Shown: positions 25,274 through 34,314, counted from the first letter of the stretch. The stretch is 64,000 nt of DNA from Thermoplasmatota archaeon (GCA_023484105.1 JAMDBD010000034.1:29452-93451), one strand, 5' to 3'. The notes: a model not told the origin generated them from the letters alone. Made by a program: numbers and translations.

Positions 25274-26571
25274 TCGTAGTTTGTGTAAACTGCCTTTCCG
25301 CAAAGTTTTCCGGCAATTCTTCCATACAGTGAAGAAGGATATCCAAAGTCTGAAACTTTCATCCGGGAATTAGTATAGAAATTTATAAAAACGTCTCTTT
25401 TTTCAGTTTTTTCCGTCAGCAATGGAAGAAGATACAAATCGGAAGTGAAAAATGCAGCCGCCGAAATATCTTGCAGACTGTTAATTATTTCGAGGGATCC
25501 AGACACCGTTGGTGATTCCATAACCGTGAGTGCCTTAATTCCAAATGGAGGTATTCCAGGAAAACTGTAATGATCATCGGCAAAGAGTGCGGGCAAAACA
25601 AATTTTTCCCGTAAAATGTCACCGCCAAAAAGCTTTCTTCCTCCTGAAAGCTGGAATTGTTTTACGGATCTGCTGAACGCATCCATATCTTCCAGGTCTG
25701 AGACCGGGGCAAGAACAGCCTCCTCAGATGAGGGATTCATCGGAACGGCATTTGATATTCTCTCTTTGATCTGGTTCACGAAATAGTCAGAGATCTCTGG
25801 ATGAACTATGAGTAGCCTGATGTCCGGATTAGCCGTCCAGTTAAAGTATGCGCCATTTAAAATATAGTCAAAGGCAGCGTTCAGGTCAGCATCCTTCGAC
25901 ACCATAGCGGCAGCGCTTCCGTTATCGTGAATGACAATTTCCACAGGGATGCCAATCAGTCTGAAAATTCTGGAGATGCGATCTGCAGGTCCAAACAGAT
26001 ATGCCCTCCTTATCCGGCTCATACTGATTATTTTTGTAAGCCCTGCTCTGGAATAAAGACCCGTTATCACCGCCGGAAAATTACCGGTACCTGCAACTTC
26101 TCCAGTTTTTTCTGCAAATTTCATTGCCGTCAGAGGTGCAGTTTCAGGTGGAAAGACAACGGGTACACTTCCTGTCAGCAGAGAAGAAAGGATTCCGGTG
26201 ACGGTGTCAAGAAGTATGTTTTCTACCCACGGAAAAATAGCAGAATAAAAGAGTGGTATGCTCTTACGCAGCATCAATCGCGGTATGTTTCCATATATAC
26301 CTCCTGAATCGCAGTATGAATGTGCATATCTGATAACAGATATACAGGTTTCCACCTCAAATCTGCTGAATTTTATTGGTTTTCCTGTCTCCGCAGTTAT
26401 GGAACGGGAAAAGTCTGCGCTATTCTTTGTAAGGGTGCTTTCCATAGCTTCAATAATTTCTGGAATCAAACCAGCACCTGAACTCATGATATAGTCTATT
26501 GCTTTTACCGGGCTTATTTCCCTGACTTTGCTGATAAGATCTCCTGAATACTTATCTCTTATTTCCAGCAT
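25270..26571 (-). CDS. Aldehyde-dehydrogenase-like protein lacking catalytic residues
   Basis: The 433-residue protein follows the ALDH fold: 'ITAETGKPIKFSRFEVE' near residue 60, a cofactor-domain stretch, and the region leading to 'IVHPEI'. Compared with the intact ALDH at 36-37.5 kb, the catalytic cysteine segment (GQRC) is replaced by 'FNWTANPDIR' with no cysteine, the general-base 'LELGG' is replaced by 'IVIHDNG', and the 'FTGS' nucleotide loop by 'LFGPA'. Oxidation by the usual mechanism is therefore unlikely. The frame is uninterrupted, so the protein is probably maintained. It starts six bases after the mqnD stop on the same strand, suggesting co-transcription with mqnD. Function unknown. 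Confidence 0.7.
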   Translation of the reverse strand: MLEIRDKYSGDLISKVREISPVKAIDYIMSSGAGLIPEIIEAMESTLTKNSADFSRSITAETGKPIKFSRFEVETCISVIRYAHSYCDSGGIYGNIPRLMLRKSIPLFYSAIFPWVENILLDTVTGILSSLLTGSVPVVFPPETAPLTAMKFAEKTGEVAGTGNFPAVITGLYSRAGLTKIISMSRIRRAYLFGPADRISRIFRLIGIPVEIVIHDNGSAAAMVSKDADLNAAFDYILNGAYFNWTANPDIRLLIVHPEISDYFVNQIKERISNAVPMNPSSEEAVLAPVSDLEDMDAFSRSVKQFQLSGGRKLFGGDILREKFVLPALFADDHYSFPGIPPFGIKALTVMESPTVSGSLEIINSLQDISAAAFFTSDLYLLPLLTEKTEKRDVFINFYTNSRMKVSDFGYPSSLYGRIAGKLCGKAVYTNYD

Positions 26572-26577
26572 AGGAGC

Positions 26578-27393
26578 CTACAGTATAACCGGGGTGAATG
26601 GTCCGGTAAGCCCAAGATCATGCGCTTTTCTGTAATAAAGTTCGAGGGCCTTCTTTCCAGGTTCTCCAAAGTCATAGGTGAGATCGTTAACATAAAGCCG
26701 GACAAACTTTCTTTCCAGCTCAATATCACTGTATCTCGCAAATTTCATAGAATATTTCAGGGCATCATCCTCATGCTGGAATCCATATTTTATGGAACGG
26801 CGAAAATCATCAAGAAAATTTTTAACGACATCATCCTGAAGGGTCGATCTTGCAGCGTTAAAGCCAAGCGGCACGGGAAGATTCCCTGAAAACTTTCTCC
26901 AGAGGTCTCCAAGATCAAGAACTTTCAGCAGCCCTTTCTTCTGAAATGTGAGCTGTTCATCATGGATGAGCAGGCCTGCGTCTATTTCTCCCTTTACAAC
27001 CATGTCAGGTATGAGATCAAACCTGCATTCAACGAATTTCAAAGGGTCAGGTCCAAAAAATCTGTAGAGGAAATATGCAGAAGTGCCAAATCCTGGTATG
27101 CCTAAGCTGGAGGTTTTGAGATTAACCTCCCTTTTTGCAACAACTATGGGTCCAGTGCTGATGCCAAAACTGGCTCCTGCCGACAGCAGATTATATTTAT
27201 TGTGCACAGAGGAATAGGCATTTGCGGATATAGCTGTGATATCATACACACTCTCCACGGACTTCTTGTTAAGAGATTCTATGTCCTCCACAACCTGCTC
27301 ATAATCATAGTGTGTCTTGACAAAACCTTCGAACATACCATAGAACATAAAGGAATCGTCTGGATCCGGGGTATGTGCAATAGTGATCTTCAT
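26578..27393 (-). CDS. mqnD: 1,4-dihydroxy-6-naphthoate synthase
   Basis: Futalosine-pathway step after MqnC. A periplasmic-binding-protein-like fold of 271 residues. Family features: 'IAHTPDPDDSFMFYGMF' at the N-terminus, 'DIESLN', 'YDITAISANAY', 'SAGASFGISTGPIVV' and a later 'LLIHDEQLTF'. I start at the ATG at 27393, not the longer frame from 27468, because the family begins within a few residues of 'KITIAHTPD' and a TATA-like run (about 27411-27419) sits upstream. The ALDH-like gene follows after six bases. Confidence 0.87.
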   Translation of the reverse strand: MKITIAHTPDPDDSFMFYGMFEGFVKTHYDYEQVVEDIESLNKKSVESVYDITAISANAYSSVHNKYNLLSAGASFGISTGPIVVAKREVNLKTSSLGIPGFGTSAYFLYRFFGPDPLKFVECRFDLIPDMVVKGEIDAGLLIHDEQLTFQKKGLLKVLDLGDLWRKFSGNLPVPLGFNAARSTLQDDVVKNFLDDFRRSIKYGFQHEDDALKYSMKFARYSDIELERKFVRLYVNDLTYDFGEPGKKALELYYRKAHDLGLTGPFTPVIL

Positions 27394-27496
27394 GGTTCCC
27401 CATCCCATACTCTTATATTTTTTCTTGCTGTGATCCGATAAGCAGCAAAGACCAGGCCGAAAGAACACAGACTATTCAGTTTGATAAGTGCAAATA

Positions 27497-28120
27497 TCAG
27501 GGATTTTTCCTGGTCTGCTCCATGTATTCTGTCTCTTTCAATGCCATAGATTGGGCACCCATATGGAAAGCCCTTAGATTTGCCGTGGCATTCCTGTCCC
27601 CAAGGACATCCATTATTGATTTCTCAATGCTGTCTATGGAAACCTCCAGCACGCCAAGTGAAAAAGCAGCTCCCAGCATCACAGAATTTATCATTCTGTA
27701 GCCGCCTGAGCTTTCCGCCAGTTCTTTTGCAGGTACAATGTGAACTTTTAGCCTTTCAGATTCATCGCCGAAGAGGCTTCGCATGTCAGGATACTCCATC
27801 CTTCTTATTCCAAGCCAGATTGGCGGAAGCTTCTCATCACTGACTAAAACGGATGCTCCATCCCTGAGGCATCTTCTGAACCTTGCCGCCTCAAGTGGCT
27901 CAAAAGCAAGGAGCAGATCAAGCGCAGAGCAAAGGGGTATTGGGGATCTGATATCTCCTGTTCTGACATCAACAGATACAGATCCTCCGCGCTGGGAAAG
28001 CCCGTGGATTTCGGACATGATAACATTTTGCCCTTCATTACGAAAAGCCTCTGCAAGAATAATACCAGCTGTTATAACACCCTGGCCTCCAACTCCAACA
28101 ATCTTGATATCATTTGACGT
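27497..28120 (-). CDS. iorB: Indolepyruvate:ferredoxin oxidoreductase, beta subunit
   Basis: The gamma-type subunit that pairs with IorA to oxidise aryl-pyruvates to aryl-acetyl-CoA with ferredoxin. The frame reads 'SNDIKIVGVGGQGVITAG' and 'MSEIHGLSQRGGSV', both hallmarks. There is no ATG, GTG or TTG in frame before the essential GVGGQG. An ACG at 28120 gives a normal N-terminus and lies six bases after a strong GGAGGTGA (28134-28127), so ACG initiation is proposed. The first ATG in frame (28018) would delete the nucleotide-binding motif. The ATG at 28113 is in the wrong frame. A T-to-C change or a sequence error is an alternative. Overlaps iorA by 11 bases. Confidence 0.8.
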   Translation of the reverse strand, partial: TSNDIKIVGVGGQGVITAGIILAEAFRNEGQNVIMSEIHGLSQRGGSVSVDVRTGDIRSPIPLCSALDLLLAFEPLEAARFRRCLRDGASVLVSDEKLPPIWLGIRRMEYPDMRSLFGDESERLKVHIVPAKELAESSGGYRMINSVMLGAAFSLGVLEVSIDSIEKSIMDVLGDRNATANLRAFHMGAQSMALKETEYMEQTRKNP

Positions 28121-29990
28121 CTTGACTCACCTCCTTTATGGCCTGGAATGGGCAGACATATGGTTCAGCGCATACACCGCAGCCATCGCACAGAGCAGGA
28201 TTGATCACTATTTTTCCGTCAGTGAGATTTATGGCCGGACACGCAAAATTCTCCACGCAATTGTAACAGAGACCACACTTTTCCTGATCTACAGTATACA
28301 GTGTCACCTGATGCTTCTTCCTCATCTCTCTATCCCTGATTATTGCGCATTCCCTCCTGGCTATTATCACACTAATTCCATCTCTCTTTATTGCGGCTAT
28401 GACCTCTTTAAGGGATGTTTTCAGGTCGTATGGATCAACAATTGCCACGTTGTCTATGCCAATGGCCTTCACTATTGATTCCATGGAGACGCTTCTGGCA
28501 GGTTTTCCCTCCTGATCATACGGTACACCAGGATTTGGTTCCTGGCCCGTCATTGCCGTCGTGCCGTTATCAAGAATTATGAGAATCATCCTTGATCCAT
28601 TCCTGTAGGCATTTATCAGCGAGGGTATTCCGGAATGGAAGAACGTAGAATCCCCTATGAAGGAAATCACGGTCTGCCCCGTGGCTAGGGCCATCCCCTG
28701 TCCCACACCGATTGATGAGCCCATCTCGATCATCGTGTCAGCCTCCCCAAACGGTTCATAAAGGCCAAGAGAGTAACATCCAATATCAGAGGAGTATATC
28801 ACCTCCTTCAAGCCTGACATTTTGACCGCCCTCCGAACAGTGTAGTACATATCTCTGTGGGGACACCCTGGGCAGAAGACCGGTGGTCTAGGCGGTAAAT
28901 TCTGGTCTAACGTCTCCTCAGGAAGTGAGTGAGTAGATCCAGTAGCAGAGGAAATGGCCCTGATCACTGTTTCCTGTGTGTACTCGTGCGAGAAGGGAAA
29001 TGTCCCATCGATTTTACCTCTTATGTCAGTATCGATCCCGTTGATCTGGGCAACGTTTCTCACCTTTGCCTCCAGGTATGGGTCAAGCTCTTCCGAAACT
29101 AACACCATTCTGTGATTCTGCAGGAACTCTGTTATCAGATGATTCGGAATAGGATTTGTGAACCCTATTTTGAGGATGTCTGCAGCAATTCCAGTATATT
29201 TCACAGCATCATATGTGACATTATATGCAGCGCCGGATGTGATAATGCCAATCTCTGTGTGGCTGCTGCTGGCGTCAATGCTATTCAACGGGCTCTCAGA
29301 ACTGGCTCCCTTCAAAAGCTCCTCCTTATGGATCAGCTCCTGCTTCAGCCGGTATGAATTTGAGGGAAGGGCAACAAACCTGTTCCTATCAGGTACAAAC
29401 TTTCCTGTGCGATCGCTATTCCTGACAGACCCTATTTTTACGATACCCCTGAGATGGCTTATCCTCGTGGTCGTTCTGAATATTACTGGTATAGAGTACT
29501 TTTCTGATAAATCGAATGCATAGATCAGAAAATCCTTTGCCTCCTGGGGGGATGAAGGCTCCAGCATCGGGAGGTGGGTAAGTTCCGCATAGTGTCTGTT
29601 GTCCTGTTCATTCTGTGAAGAGTACATGGAGGGATCGTCAGCAGTCATTATCACCATTCCTCCTCTGATACCTGTATAATTTATACTGTTCAGTACATCT
29701 GATGCCACATTCAGGCCGACATGCTTCATGAACACAATTGATCTGAGCCCAGAGATTGAAGCCCCGTATGCGATTTCAGCAGCCACCTTCTCATTAATAG
29801 AATATTCAAAGTAGATTCCGGCCTTGTCAGAGATGGATGCGAGAGATTCGCCAACCTCACTTGACGGGGTTCCAGGATATGTCGCGGCAAAACGGACACC
29901 GGCTTCCACAACCCCTCTTGCAATAGCTTCATTTCCAAGAAGAAGTAATTCTTCACCGCTAGTTTTTGACAGAAGCCTGTCTGCTTTCAT
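28110..29990 (-). CDS. iorA: Indolepyruvate:ferredoxin oxidoreductase, alpha subunit
   Basis: ThDP enzyme of aromatic amino-acid fermentation in archaea. The N-terminal pyrimidine-binding domain starts 'LLLGNEAIARGVVEAGV' and 'YPGTPSSEV'; the central PP domain has 'CPGCPHRDMYY' and 'GDSTFFHSG' with a downstream 'DNGTTAMTG' (Mg-ThDP). The C-terminus is a two-cluster ferredoxin: 'CGLCYNC...CP' and 'CDGCGVC...CP'. I start at the ATG at 29990 (627 residues), because the longer frame adds an unrelated N-terminus. iorB overlaps its stop. Substrates could come from aromatic aminotransferases such as that at 9.4 kb. Confidence 0.92.
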   Translation of the reverse strand: MKADRLLSKTSGEELLLLGNEAIARGVVEAGVRFAATYPGTPSSEVGESLASISDKAGIYFEYSINEKVAAEIAYGASISGLRSIVFMKHVGLNVASDVLNSINYTGIRGGMVIMTADDPSMYSSQNEQDNRHYAELTHLPMLEPSSPQEAKDFLIYAFDLSEKYSIPVIFRTTTRISHLRGIVKIGSVRNSDRTGKFVPDRNRFVALPSNSYRLKQELIHKEELLKGASSESPLNSIDASSSHTEIGIITSGAAYNVTYDAVKYTGIAADILKIGFTNPIPNHLITEFLQNHRMVLVSEELDPYLEAKVRNVAQINGIDTDIRGKIDGTFPFSHEYTQETVIRAISSATGSTHSLPEETLDQNLPPRPPVFCPGCPHRDMYYTVRRAVKMSGLKEVIYSSDIGCYSLGLYEPFGEADTMIEMGSSIGVGQGMALATGQTVISFIGDSTFFHSGIPSLINAYRNGSRMILIILDNGTTAMTGQEPNPGVPYDQEGKPARSVSMESIVKAIGIDNVAIVDPYDLKTSLKEVIAAIKRDGISVIIARRECAIIRDREMRKKHQVTLYTVDQEKCGLCYNCVENFACPAINLTDGKIVINPALCDGCGVCAEPYVCPFQAIKEVSQDVK

Positions 29991-30250
29991 AAATAAGATA
30001 GAGGTTCTCGGTATATGTGTGGAAGTCCAAACATGTAAGGGAAAGCACATTATTGCGGATTAACTGAAAAGGAAGCAACTTGGGAATTTAAATAGGAGCA
30101 TTCTTCTCTTGCTTTCATACAAATAACAGGAAAGAAGTCAAAAGTGAATACTTATAATATACAATATCATTCTTTCCGGAAGAGATTGAGGAAGAGTTGA
30201 ACTGGAATTTAATGTCCAGTCTTTTTCCCGCTGAAAGGAGAGTAAATGAG

Positions 30251-30937
30251 ATGAAGACAAGAGAAATAGTGCTTCCCGGAGATGAGGTGAGGACAGAGGG
30301 GCTCAAGCCCAGAAACGGGCTTTACAAGGTAGGTGAGGATAAGTTCTGCTCTGCCTATTTTGGAACGGTACAGAGATCTGATCAGTTCATCGACGTTGTG
30401 CCGTTCTGGGGTACATACATGCCGAGAAGAGGAGATAGGATTATAGGCAAGGTAATAGAGATTGGCCCTTCTATGTGGATTGTGGACATAAATTCACCGT
30501 ACACTTCACTGTTGCACATGAATGACAGCCCGTGGAGGGTTAATGCCGGGGATCTGAAAAGATACCTCAACATAGGCGATTTCATCACCGCAAAGGTACT
30601 TTCCATGAATGAAATAAAAGAGAGCTGGCTTACTCTGAAGGATGTAGGCCTCAGAAAGCTTGAGGGAGGAACGATAATATCCATTCAGGCCCCGAAGGTT
30701 CCTAGAATAATAGGAAAGGGCGGTACAATGGTTAACATGATTAAGGATGCAACTCGCACAAAAATAATAGTGGGGCAGAATGGCCTCATCTGGATCGATG
30801 GCCCGCAGGAAAATGTGATGGTGGCTATCGATGCGATTGAGCTTGTCAAGGAGCAGGCCCATACAATCGGGCTGACAGACAGGGTAAGGGCTTTTCTGGA
30901 TTCAAAGAAAGGTGAGATGGTTGGGAACACAGAGTGA
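30251..30937 (+). CDS. rrp4: Exosome RNA-binding subunit Rrp4
   Basis: Cap subunit of the archaeal exosome. The order is an N-terminal domain ('IVLPGDEV', 'GLYKVGEDKFCSAYFG'), an S1 domain ('PRRGDRIIGKVIEIGPSMWIVD', about residues 60-130) and a KH domain ('IIGKGGTMVNMIKDAT', about 150-200). The ATG at 30251 follows AAGGAGAG by eight bases, so I prefer it over the TTG at 30197. The 260 bp between iorA and rrp4 show no gene; the SBDS and proteasome genes that precede rrp4 in many archaea are absent. Overlaps rrp41. Confidence 0.93.
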   Translation: MKTREIVLPGDEVRTEGLKPRNGLYKVGEDKFCSAYFGTVQRSDQFIDVVPFWGTYMPRRGDRIIGKVIEIGPSMWIVDINSPYTSLLHMNDSPWRVNAGDLKRYLNIGDFITAKVLSMNEIKESWLTLKDVGLRKLEGGTIISIQAPKVPRIIGKGGTMVNMIKDATRTKIIVGQNGLIWIDGPQENVMVAIDAIELVKEQAHTIGLTDRVRAFLDSKKGEMVGNTE

Positions 30938-31658
30938 TATCAAACTGATAGATGAAAATGGACTGAGACTGGACGGTAGAAAGCCTGGAGATCTGAGACC
31001 GCTGAAAATTCAGGCAGGTGTACTGGAGAGAGCTGACGGATCTGCACTTATTGAGTGGGGTGGTAATAAGATAATAGCTGCAGTTTACGGGCCAAGGGAA
31101 GCTTATCCCAAGCACAATCAGGATATAAATAAGGCAATCGTAAAGGCAAGATACAACATGGCCGCATTTTCTGTGGACGAGAGAAAAAGGCCAGGACCGG
31201 ACAGGAGATCCATAGAAATTTCAAAGGTTCTCTCCGAGGCGCTAGAATCATCAATAATGGTTGAGCAGTTTCCCAGAGCCCAGATAGATGTCTTTATCGA
31301 GGTTATACAGGCAGACGCCGGGACCAGGATAGCAGGTCTTACAGCATCTTCTGTGGCAATCGCGGACGCTGGCATACCGATGAGAGACTTCGTTACAGGC
31401 TGTACGGCAGGAAAGGTTGATGGTAAGGTTGTGCTTGACCTCTCCAAGGAGGAAGACAACTTCGGCCAGGCAGATCTTCCGATAGCCGTGCTTCCTAGAA
31501 ATAACAGAATTGTTCTAATGCAGATGGACGGGGATCTGACGCTGGAGGAGTTTGATCAGGCGACATCAATGATAATGGGTGCAATCCCAAGAATAAACGA
31601 GATCCAGAGGAGCGCACTTTCTTCCAGAATAAAGGTACAGGATAGCGGAGGTGAGTAA
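30912..31658 (+). CDS. rrp41: Exosome exoribonuclease subunit Rrp41
   Basis: RNase PH-fold catalytic subunit that degrades or tails RNA 3' ends with phosphate. 'LRLDGRKPGDLRPLKI', 'ADGSALIEWGGNKIIAAVYGPRE', 'RSIEISKVLSEALE' and 'DAGTRIAGLTASSVAIADAGI' with 'VLDLSKEEDNFGQADLPIAV' containing the catalytic acidic residues are as expected. The start appears to be GTG at 30912, inside the end of rrp4; a TTG three codons later is possible. 248 residues is normal. Confidence 0.95.
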   Translation: MRWLGTQSDIKLIDENGLRLDGRKPGDLRPLKIQAGVLERADGSALIEWGGNKIIAAVYGPREAYPKHNQDINKAIVKARYNMAAFSVDERKRPGPDRRSIEISKVLSEALESSIMVEQFPRAQIDVFIEVIQADAGTRIAGLTASSVAIADAGIPMRDFVTGCTAGKVDGKVVLDLSKEEDNFGQADLPIAVLPRNNRIVLMQMDGDLTLEEFDQATSMIMGAIPRINEIQRSALSSRIKVQDSGGE

Positions 31659-31659
31659 A

Positions 31660-32442
31660 ATGCCCAGAGACGAGCTAGGAATACTTTCTGAGATCAAGAG
31701 GGGTTACATACTCAGGCAGCTGAAGGAAGGGAAGAGGGGAGACGGCAGGTCACCCGATCAATTCAGGGAAGCTATAATCACAGTAGATTACGTGAAAAGA
31801 GCGGCTGGTTCTGCTATGGTACAGCTGGGCAGAACGAAGGTAGTGGCGGGTGTCAAGGTGGAGGCAGGTGAGCCTTTCCCGGATACACCAAATCAAGGAG
31901 TTTTGACGACAAACGTTGAACTTCTTCCGATGGCATTTCCGACATTTGAGGCCGGCCCGCCTAACGAGGGCTCAATTGAAGTTGCCAGGGTGGTTGACAG
32001 GGGTATTAGAGAGAGCAAAATGATCGATCTTGAGGCGCTCGTCATTGAACCTGCTGCAAAAGTCTGGATTGTCTTCATAGATATTGATGTCATTGATTTC
32101 GACGGCAATCTTATCGATGCCTGTACCCTTGCAGCCGTTGCTGCACTCAGGAGTGCAGTGGTTCCTGGATCTGCGGAAGGAAAAGAGGACTTCAAACTCC
32201 CAGTCAGGAATATACCAGTTTCAGTCACAATGGTAAAGATCGGCGATAACCTTGTGGTGGATCCGGATCTGGAGGAGGAGCAGATCTCCCAGGGCAGAAT
32301 AACTGTTACAACTACCGAGGACGGAAGGCTCAGGGCAATGCAGAAAGGAGATGTTGGCTGGTTCACAATGGAAGAAATAAAAAAGGCTATATCCACCTCT
32401 GCCAATGTGGGTAAAGCCCTCAGGGAAAAGTACTTCAGGTGA
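31660..32442 (+). CDS. rrp42: Exosome subunit Rrp42
   Basis: RNase PH-fold, non-catalytic partner that forms the hexameric ring with Rrp41. 'GKRGDGRSPDQFREAIITVDYV', 'LGRTKVVAGVKVEAGEPFPDTPNQGVL' and 'NVELLPMAFPTFEAGPP' identify it. The ATG at 31660 lies five bases after GGAGGTGA, which decides the start over the in-frame GTG at 31651. L37Ae follows after six bases. Confidence 0.95.
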   Translation: MPRDELGILSEIKRGYILRQLKEGKRGDGRSPDQFREAIITVDYVKRAAGSAMVQLGRTKVVAGVKVEAGEPFPDTPNQGVLTTNVELLPMAFPTFEAGPPNEGSIEVARVVDRGIRESKMIDLEALVIEPAAKVWIVFIDIDVIDFDGNLIDACTLAAVAALRSAVVPGSAEGKEDFKLPVRNIPVSVTMVKIGDNLVVDPDLEEEQISQGRITVTTTEDGRLRAMQKGDVGWFTMEEIKKAISTSANVGKALREKYFR

Positions 32443-32448
32443 TGCTGC

Positions 32449-32712
32449 ATGGCAAGGAGAACACAGAAGGTTGGAGCAAGCGGGAGATTCGGGTCAAGAT
32501 ACGGTGTCCCTCTCAAGAAAGCATGGAACGAAATATACCGGCAGAAGATAAGTTACTATGACTGCCCGTCATGCGGCAAGAGGAAGGTCTACAGGGTATC
32601 AAGCGGCATATGGCAGTGCAAACACTGCGATTATAAGTTTGCGGGAGGATCATACAATCCCGGCCAGCCTGTTATAAGGGCTGAGACGGAGGAGGCAGAG
32701 GCAAGTGTATAA
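32449..32712 (+). CDS. rpl37ae: 50S ribosomal protein L37Ae (eL43)
   Basis: Zinc-ribbon ribosomal protein of 87 residues. '[11 protein letters not shown]' near the N-terminus and the pair '[19 protein letters not shown]' / 'CKHC' give the four zinc cysteines. The 'GGSYNP' that follows is characteristic. The exosome-L37Ae-RpoP order is conserved in archaea. Its last codons overlap the rpoP start. Confidence 0.96.
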   Translation: MARRTQKVGASGRFGSRYGVPLKKAWNEIYRQKISYYDCPSCGKRKVYRVSSGIWQCKHCDYKFAGGSYNPGQPVIRAETEEAEASV

Positions 32713-32836
32713 ATGCATAAGATGCGGAAGACCTCTTGAAAAGTCCTATGGAACAGCCGAGATTGAGTGTGAATGCGGTTCCAGGGTATTTGTCAAGAGA
32801 AGGCCCTCAACGGAGAAGGAAATAATAGTAAGATAA
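32705..32836 (+). CDS. rpoP: DNA-directed RNA polymerase subunit P (Rpb12-like)
   Basis: A 43-residue zinc protein that is easy to miss. The frame starts with GTG inside the L37Ae stop region and reads '[12 protein letters not shown]' then '[15 protein letters not shown]', the CxxC...CxC(G) zinc motif and the 'R-F-x-K-R-P' ending typical of RpoP/Rpb12. Position directly after L37Ae matches archaeal gene order. The subunit stabilises the Rpo3-Rpo10-Rpo11 platform of RNA polymerase. Pus10 begins two bases after its stop. Confidence 0.93.
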   Translation: MYKCIRCGRPLEKSYGTAEIECECGSRVFVKRRPSTEKEIIVR

Positions 32837-32837
32837 A

Positions 32838-34001
32838 TTGAGGACAAAAATACTGGAAGAAGCTTTCAGAGGATGCTGTCCCCGATGCATAGGAAGAATT
32901 CTGTACGGGGCAATACCTGTTGAAGGAAACGTGCCACGGGGGAAGCTGGCCTTATTTGTCATGGGAATACTTGGGTACGATATAAGGGAGGTCAGCGAAT
33001 CAGAATGCAGACTTTGTAAGGGTCTGTTTATGGATATTGACAGGTATGCAGACAGGATAGTGCATGATCTGAGCGGCAGGGAGATATCATCAATTCTTGT
33101 TGGTTCCATAGTTTCAAGGGAATACACTGAAATTGAATCAGAAATTTTCAGCGCCACGGGATTCAAAGGGGAAAGGATAAAGAAGGAATTCAACAGAGAA
33201 CTTGGGAAATCAGTGAGCGGAAGGATGGGGATAGAGGCAGAATTCAGCAATCCAGATGTTATAGTGACAGTCGATCTAAGATATGATGACATTCAGTATT
33301 ATGTAAGGCCGCTATTCATATATGGGAAGTACAGGAAACTGGTCAGGGGAATCCCGCAGACAAGGTGGATCCACGCCAAGTCCGATGAGAAGTCAGTGGA
33401 AGAGCTGATAGGCATTCCCGCAATGGAAATGGCAGCTGGGACTAACTTCTACCTCCACGGGGCCGGGAGGGAAGATGTTGACGTCAGAATGCTTGGAAAT
33501 GGCAGGGAATTTATACTTGAAGTTTCCAATCCACGAATAAGAAAGATAGACCTGGACAGGCTCGCGTCGTCAATTAACTCCACGGGAAGAGTAGAGGTCT
33601 TCGATATCCGGTTTTCTGACAGTAATGAAGTTGAAAGGATCAAGAGCGAGCGCAATGATAAGGTATATACAGCAAGGATACTTGCTGAAAGCCCTATATC
33701 AAAGGAAAGATTAGATCAGGCAGCCAAAACGCTGTGTGGAAAAATTATATATCAGAGAACCCCATTGCGTGTAACCACACGCAGGGCCGATCTGATAAGG
33801 CAGAGGCTGGTGAAGCAGTTACGGATAGTGTCTATCCACGGTAATGAGGCTGGAATAGAGATTACAGCTGAGGCTGGAACTTACATCAAGGAGCTGGTAA
33901 GCGGAGATTCAGGAAGAACTGTGCCAAGCCTTTCATCCGAATACGGGGAGCCTTTGAGGGTTCTGGAACTGGATGTGATGAATATAATCAGAGAGGATTG
34001 A
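32838..34001 (+). CDS. pus10: tRNA pseudouridine synthase Pus10
   Basis: Makes pseudouridine 54 and 55 in archaeal tRNA. The N-terminal region holds cysteine pairs ('CCPRC', 'ECRLCKG') for zinc, followed by a THUMP-like segment; the catalytic domain contains 'LHGAGREDVDVRMLGNGREF' with the catalytic aspartate, and 'EAGTYIKELVSGDSGRTVPS'. 387 residues is usual. The start is TTG, two bases after the rpoP stop; no better start is in frame. L21e follows. Confidence 0.93.
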   Translation: MRTKILEEAFRGCCPRCIGRILYGAIPVEGNVPRGKLALFVMGILGYDIREVSESECRLCKGLFMDIDRYADRIVHDLSGREISSILVGSIVSREYTEIESEIFSATGFKGERIKKEFNRELGKSVSGRMGIEAEFSNPDVIVTVDLRYDDIQYYVRPLFIYGKYRKLVRGIPQTRWIHAKSDEKSVEELIGIPAMEMAAGTNFYLHGAGREDVDVRMLGNGREFILEVSNPRIRKIDLDRLASSINSTGRVEVFDIRFSDSNEVERIKSERNDKVYTARILAESPISKERLDQAAKTLCGKIIYQRTPLRVTTRRADLIRQRLVKQLRIVSIHGNEAGIEITAEAGTYIKELVSGDSGRTVPSLSSEYGEPLRVLELDVMNIIRED

Positions 34002-34006
34002 TAAGA

Positions 34007-34303
34007 ATGGCGAAAATGTCACATGGACCAAGATCGGGTTCCAGGATGAAGATGAGGAAGGAACTTAAGGAAAAAGGCTTCCCTCAGATAACCAGCATCC
34101 TTAAACGATTTGAAGTCGGTGATCGCGCCGCCATAAAGATAGATCCATCAATTCATTCAGGAATGCCATTTCACAATTTTCATGGTTTAACCGGTGTAAT
34201 AGTCGGAAAGCAGGGAAGATGCTATCTTTTGGAGATAAAGGTTGGAAGCGTCATTAAGAAGATTGTGGTGGCGCCTGTCCATCTTAAGAGGATTGTTTCC
34301 TGA
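34007..34303 (+). CDS. rpl21e: 50S ribosomal protein L21e (eL21)
   Basis: Ribosomal protein of 98 residues. 'SHGPRSGSRMKMRKELKEKG' at the N-terminus and 'VGDRAAIKIDPSIHSGMPFHNFHGLTGVIVGKQGRCYLLEI' are typical. I start at the ATG at 34007 ('MAKMSHG') rather than the in-frame TTG at 33998. It lies between Pus10 and RpoF in a continuous operon. Confidence 0.95.
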   Translation: MAKMSHGPRSGSRMKMRKELKEKGFPQITSILKRFEVGDRAAIKIDPSIHSGMPFHNFHGLTGVIVGKQGRCYLLEIKVGSVIKKIVVAPVHLKRIVS

Positions 34304-34314
34304 GGGTGTTTCCG

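Noticed and set aside
29991..30250. Possible SBDS or proteasome gene remnant before rrp4, expected from archaeal gene order
   Set aside because: All plus-strand frames contain stops and show no family motif; only a short acidic frame runs into the rrp4 leader.
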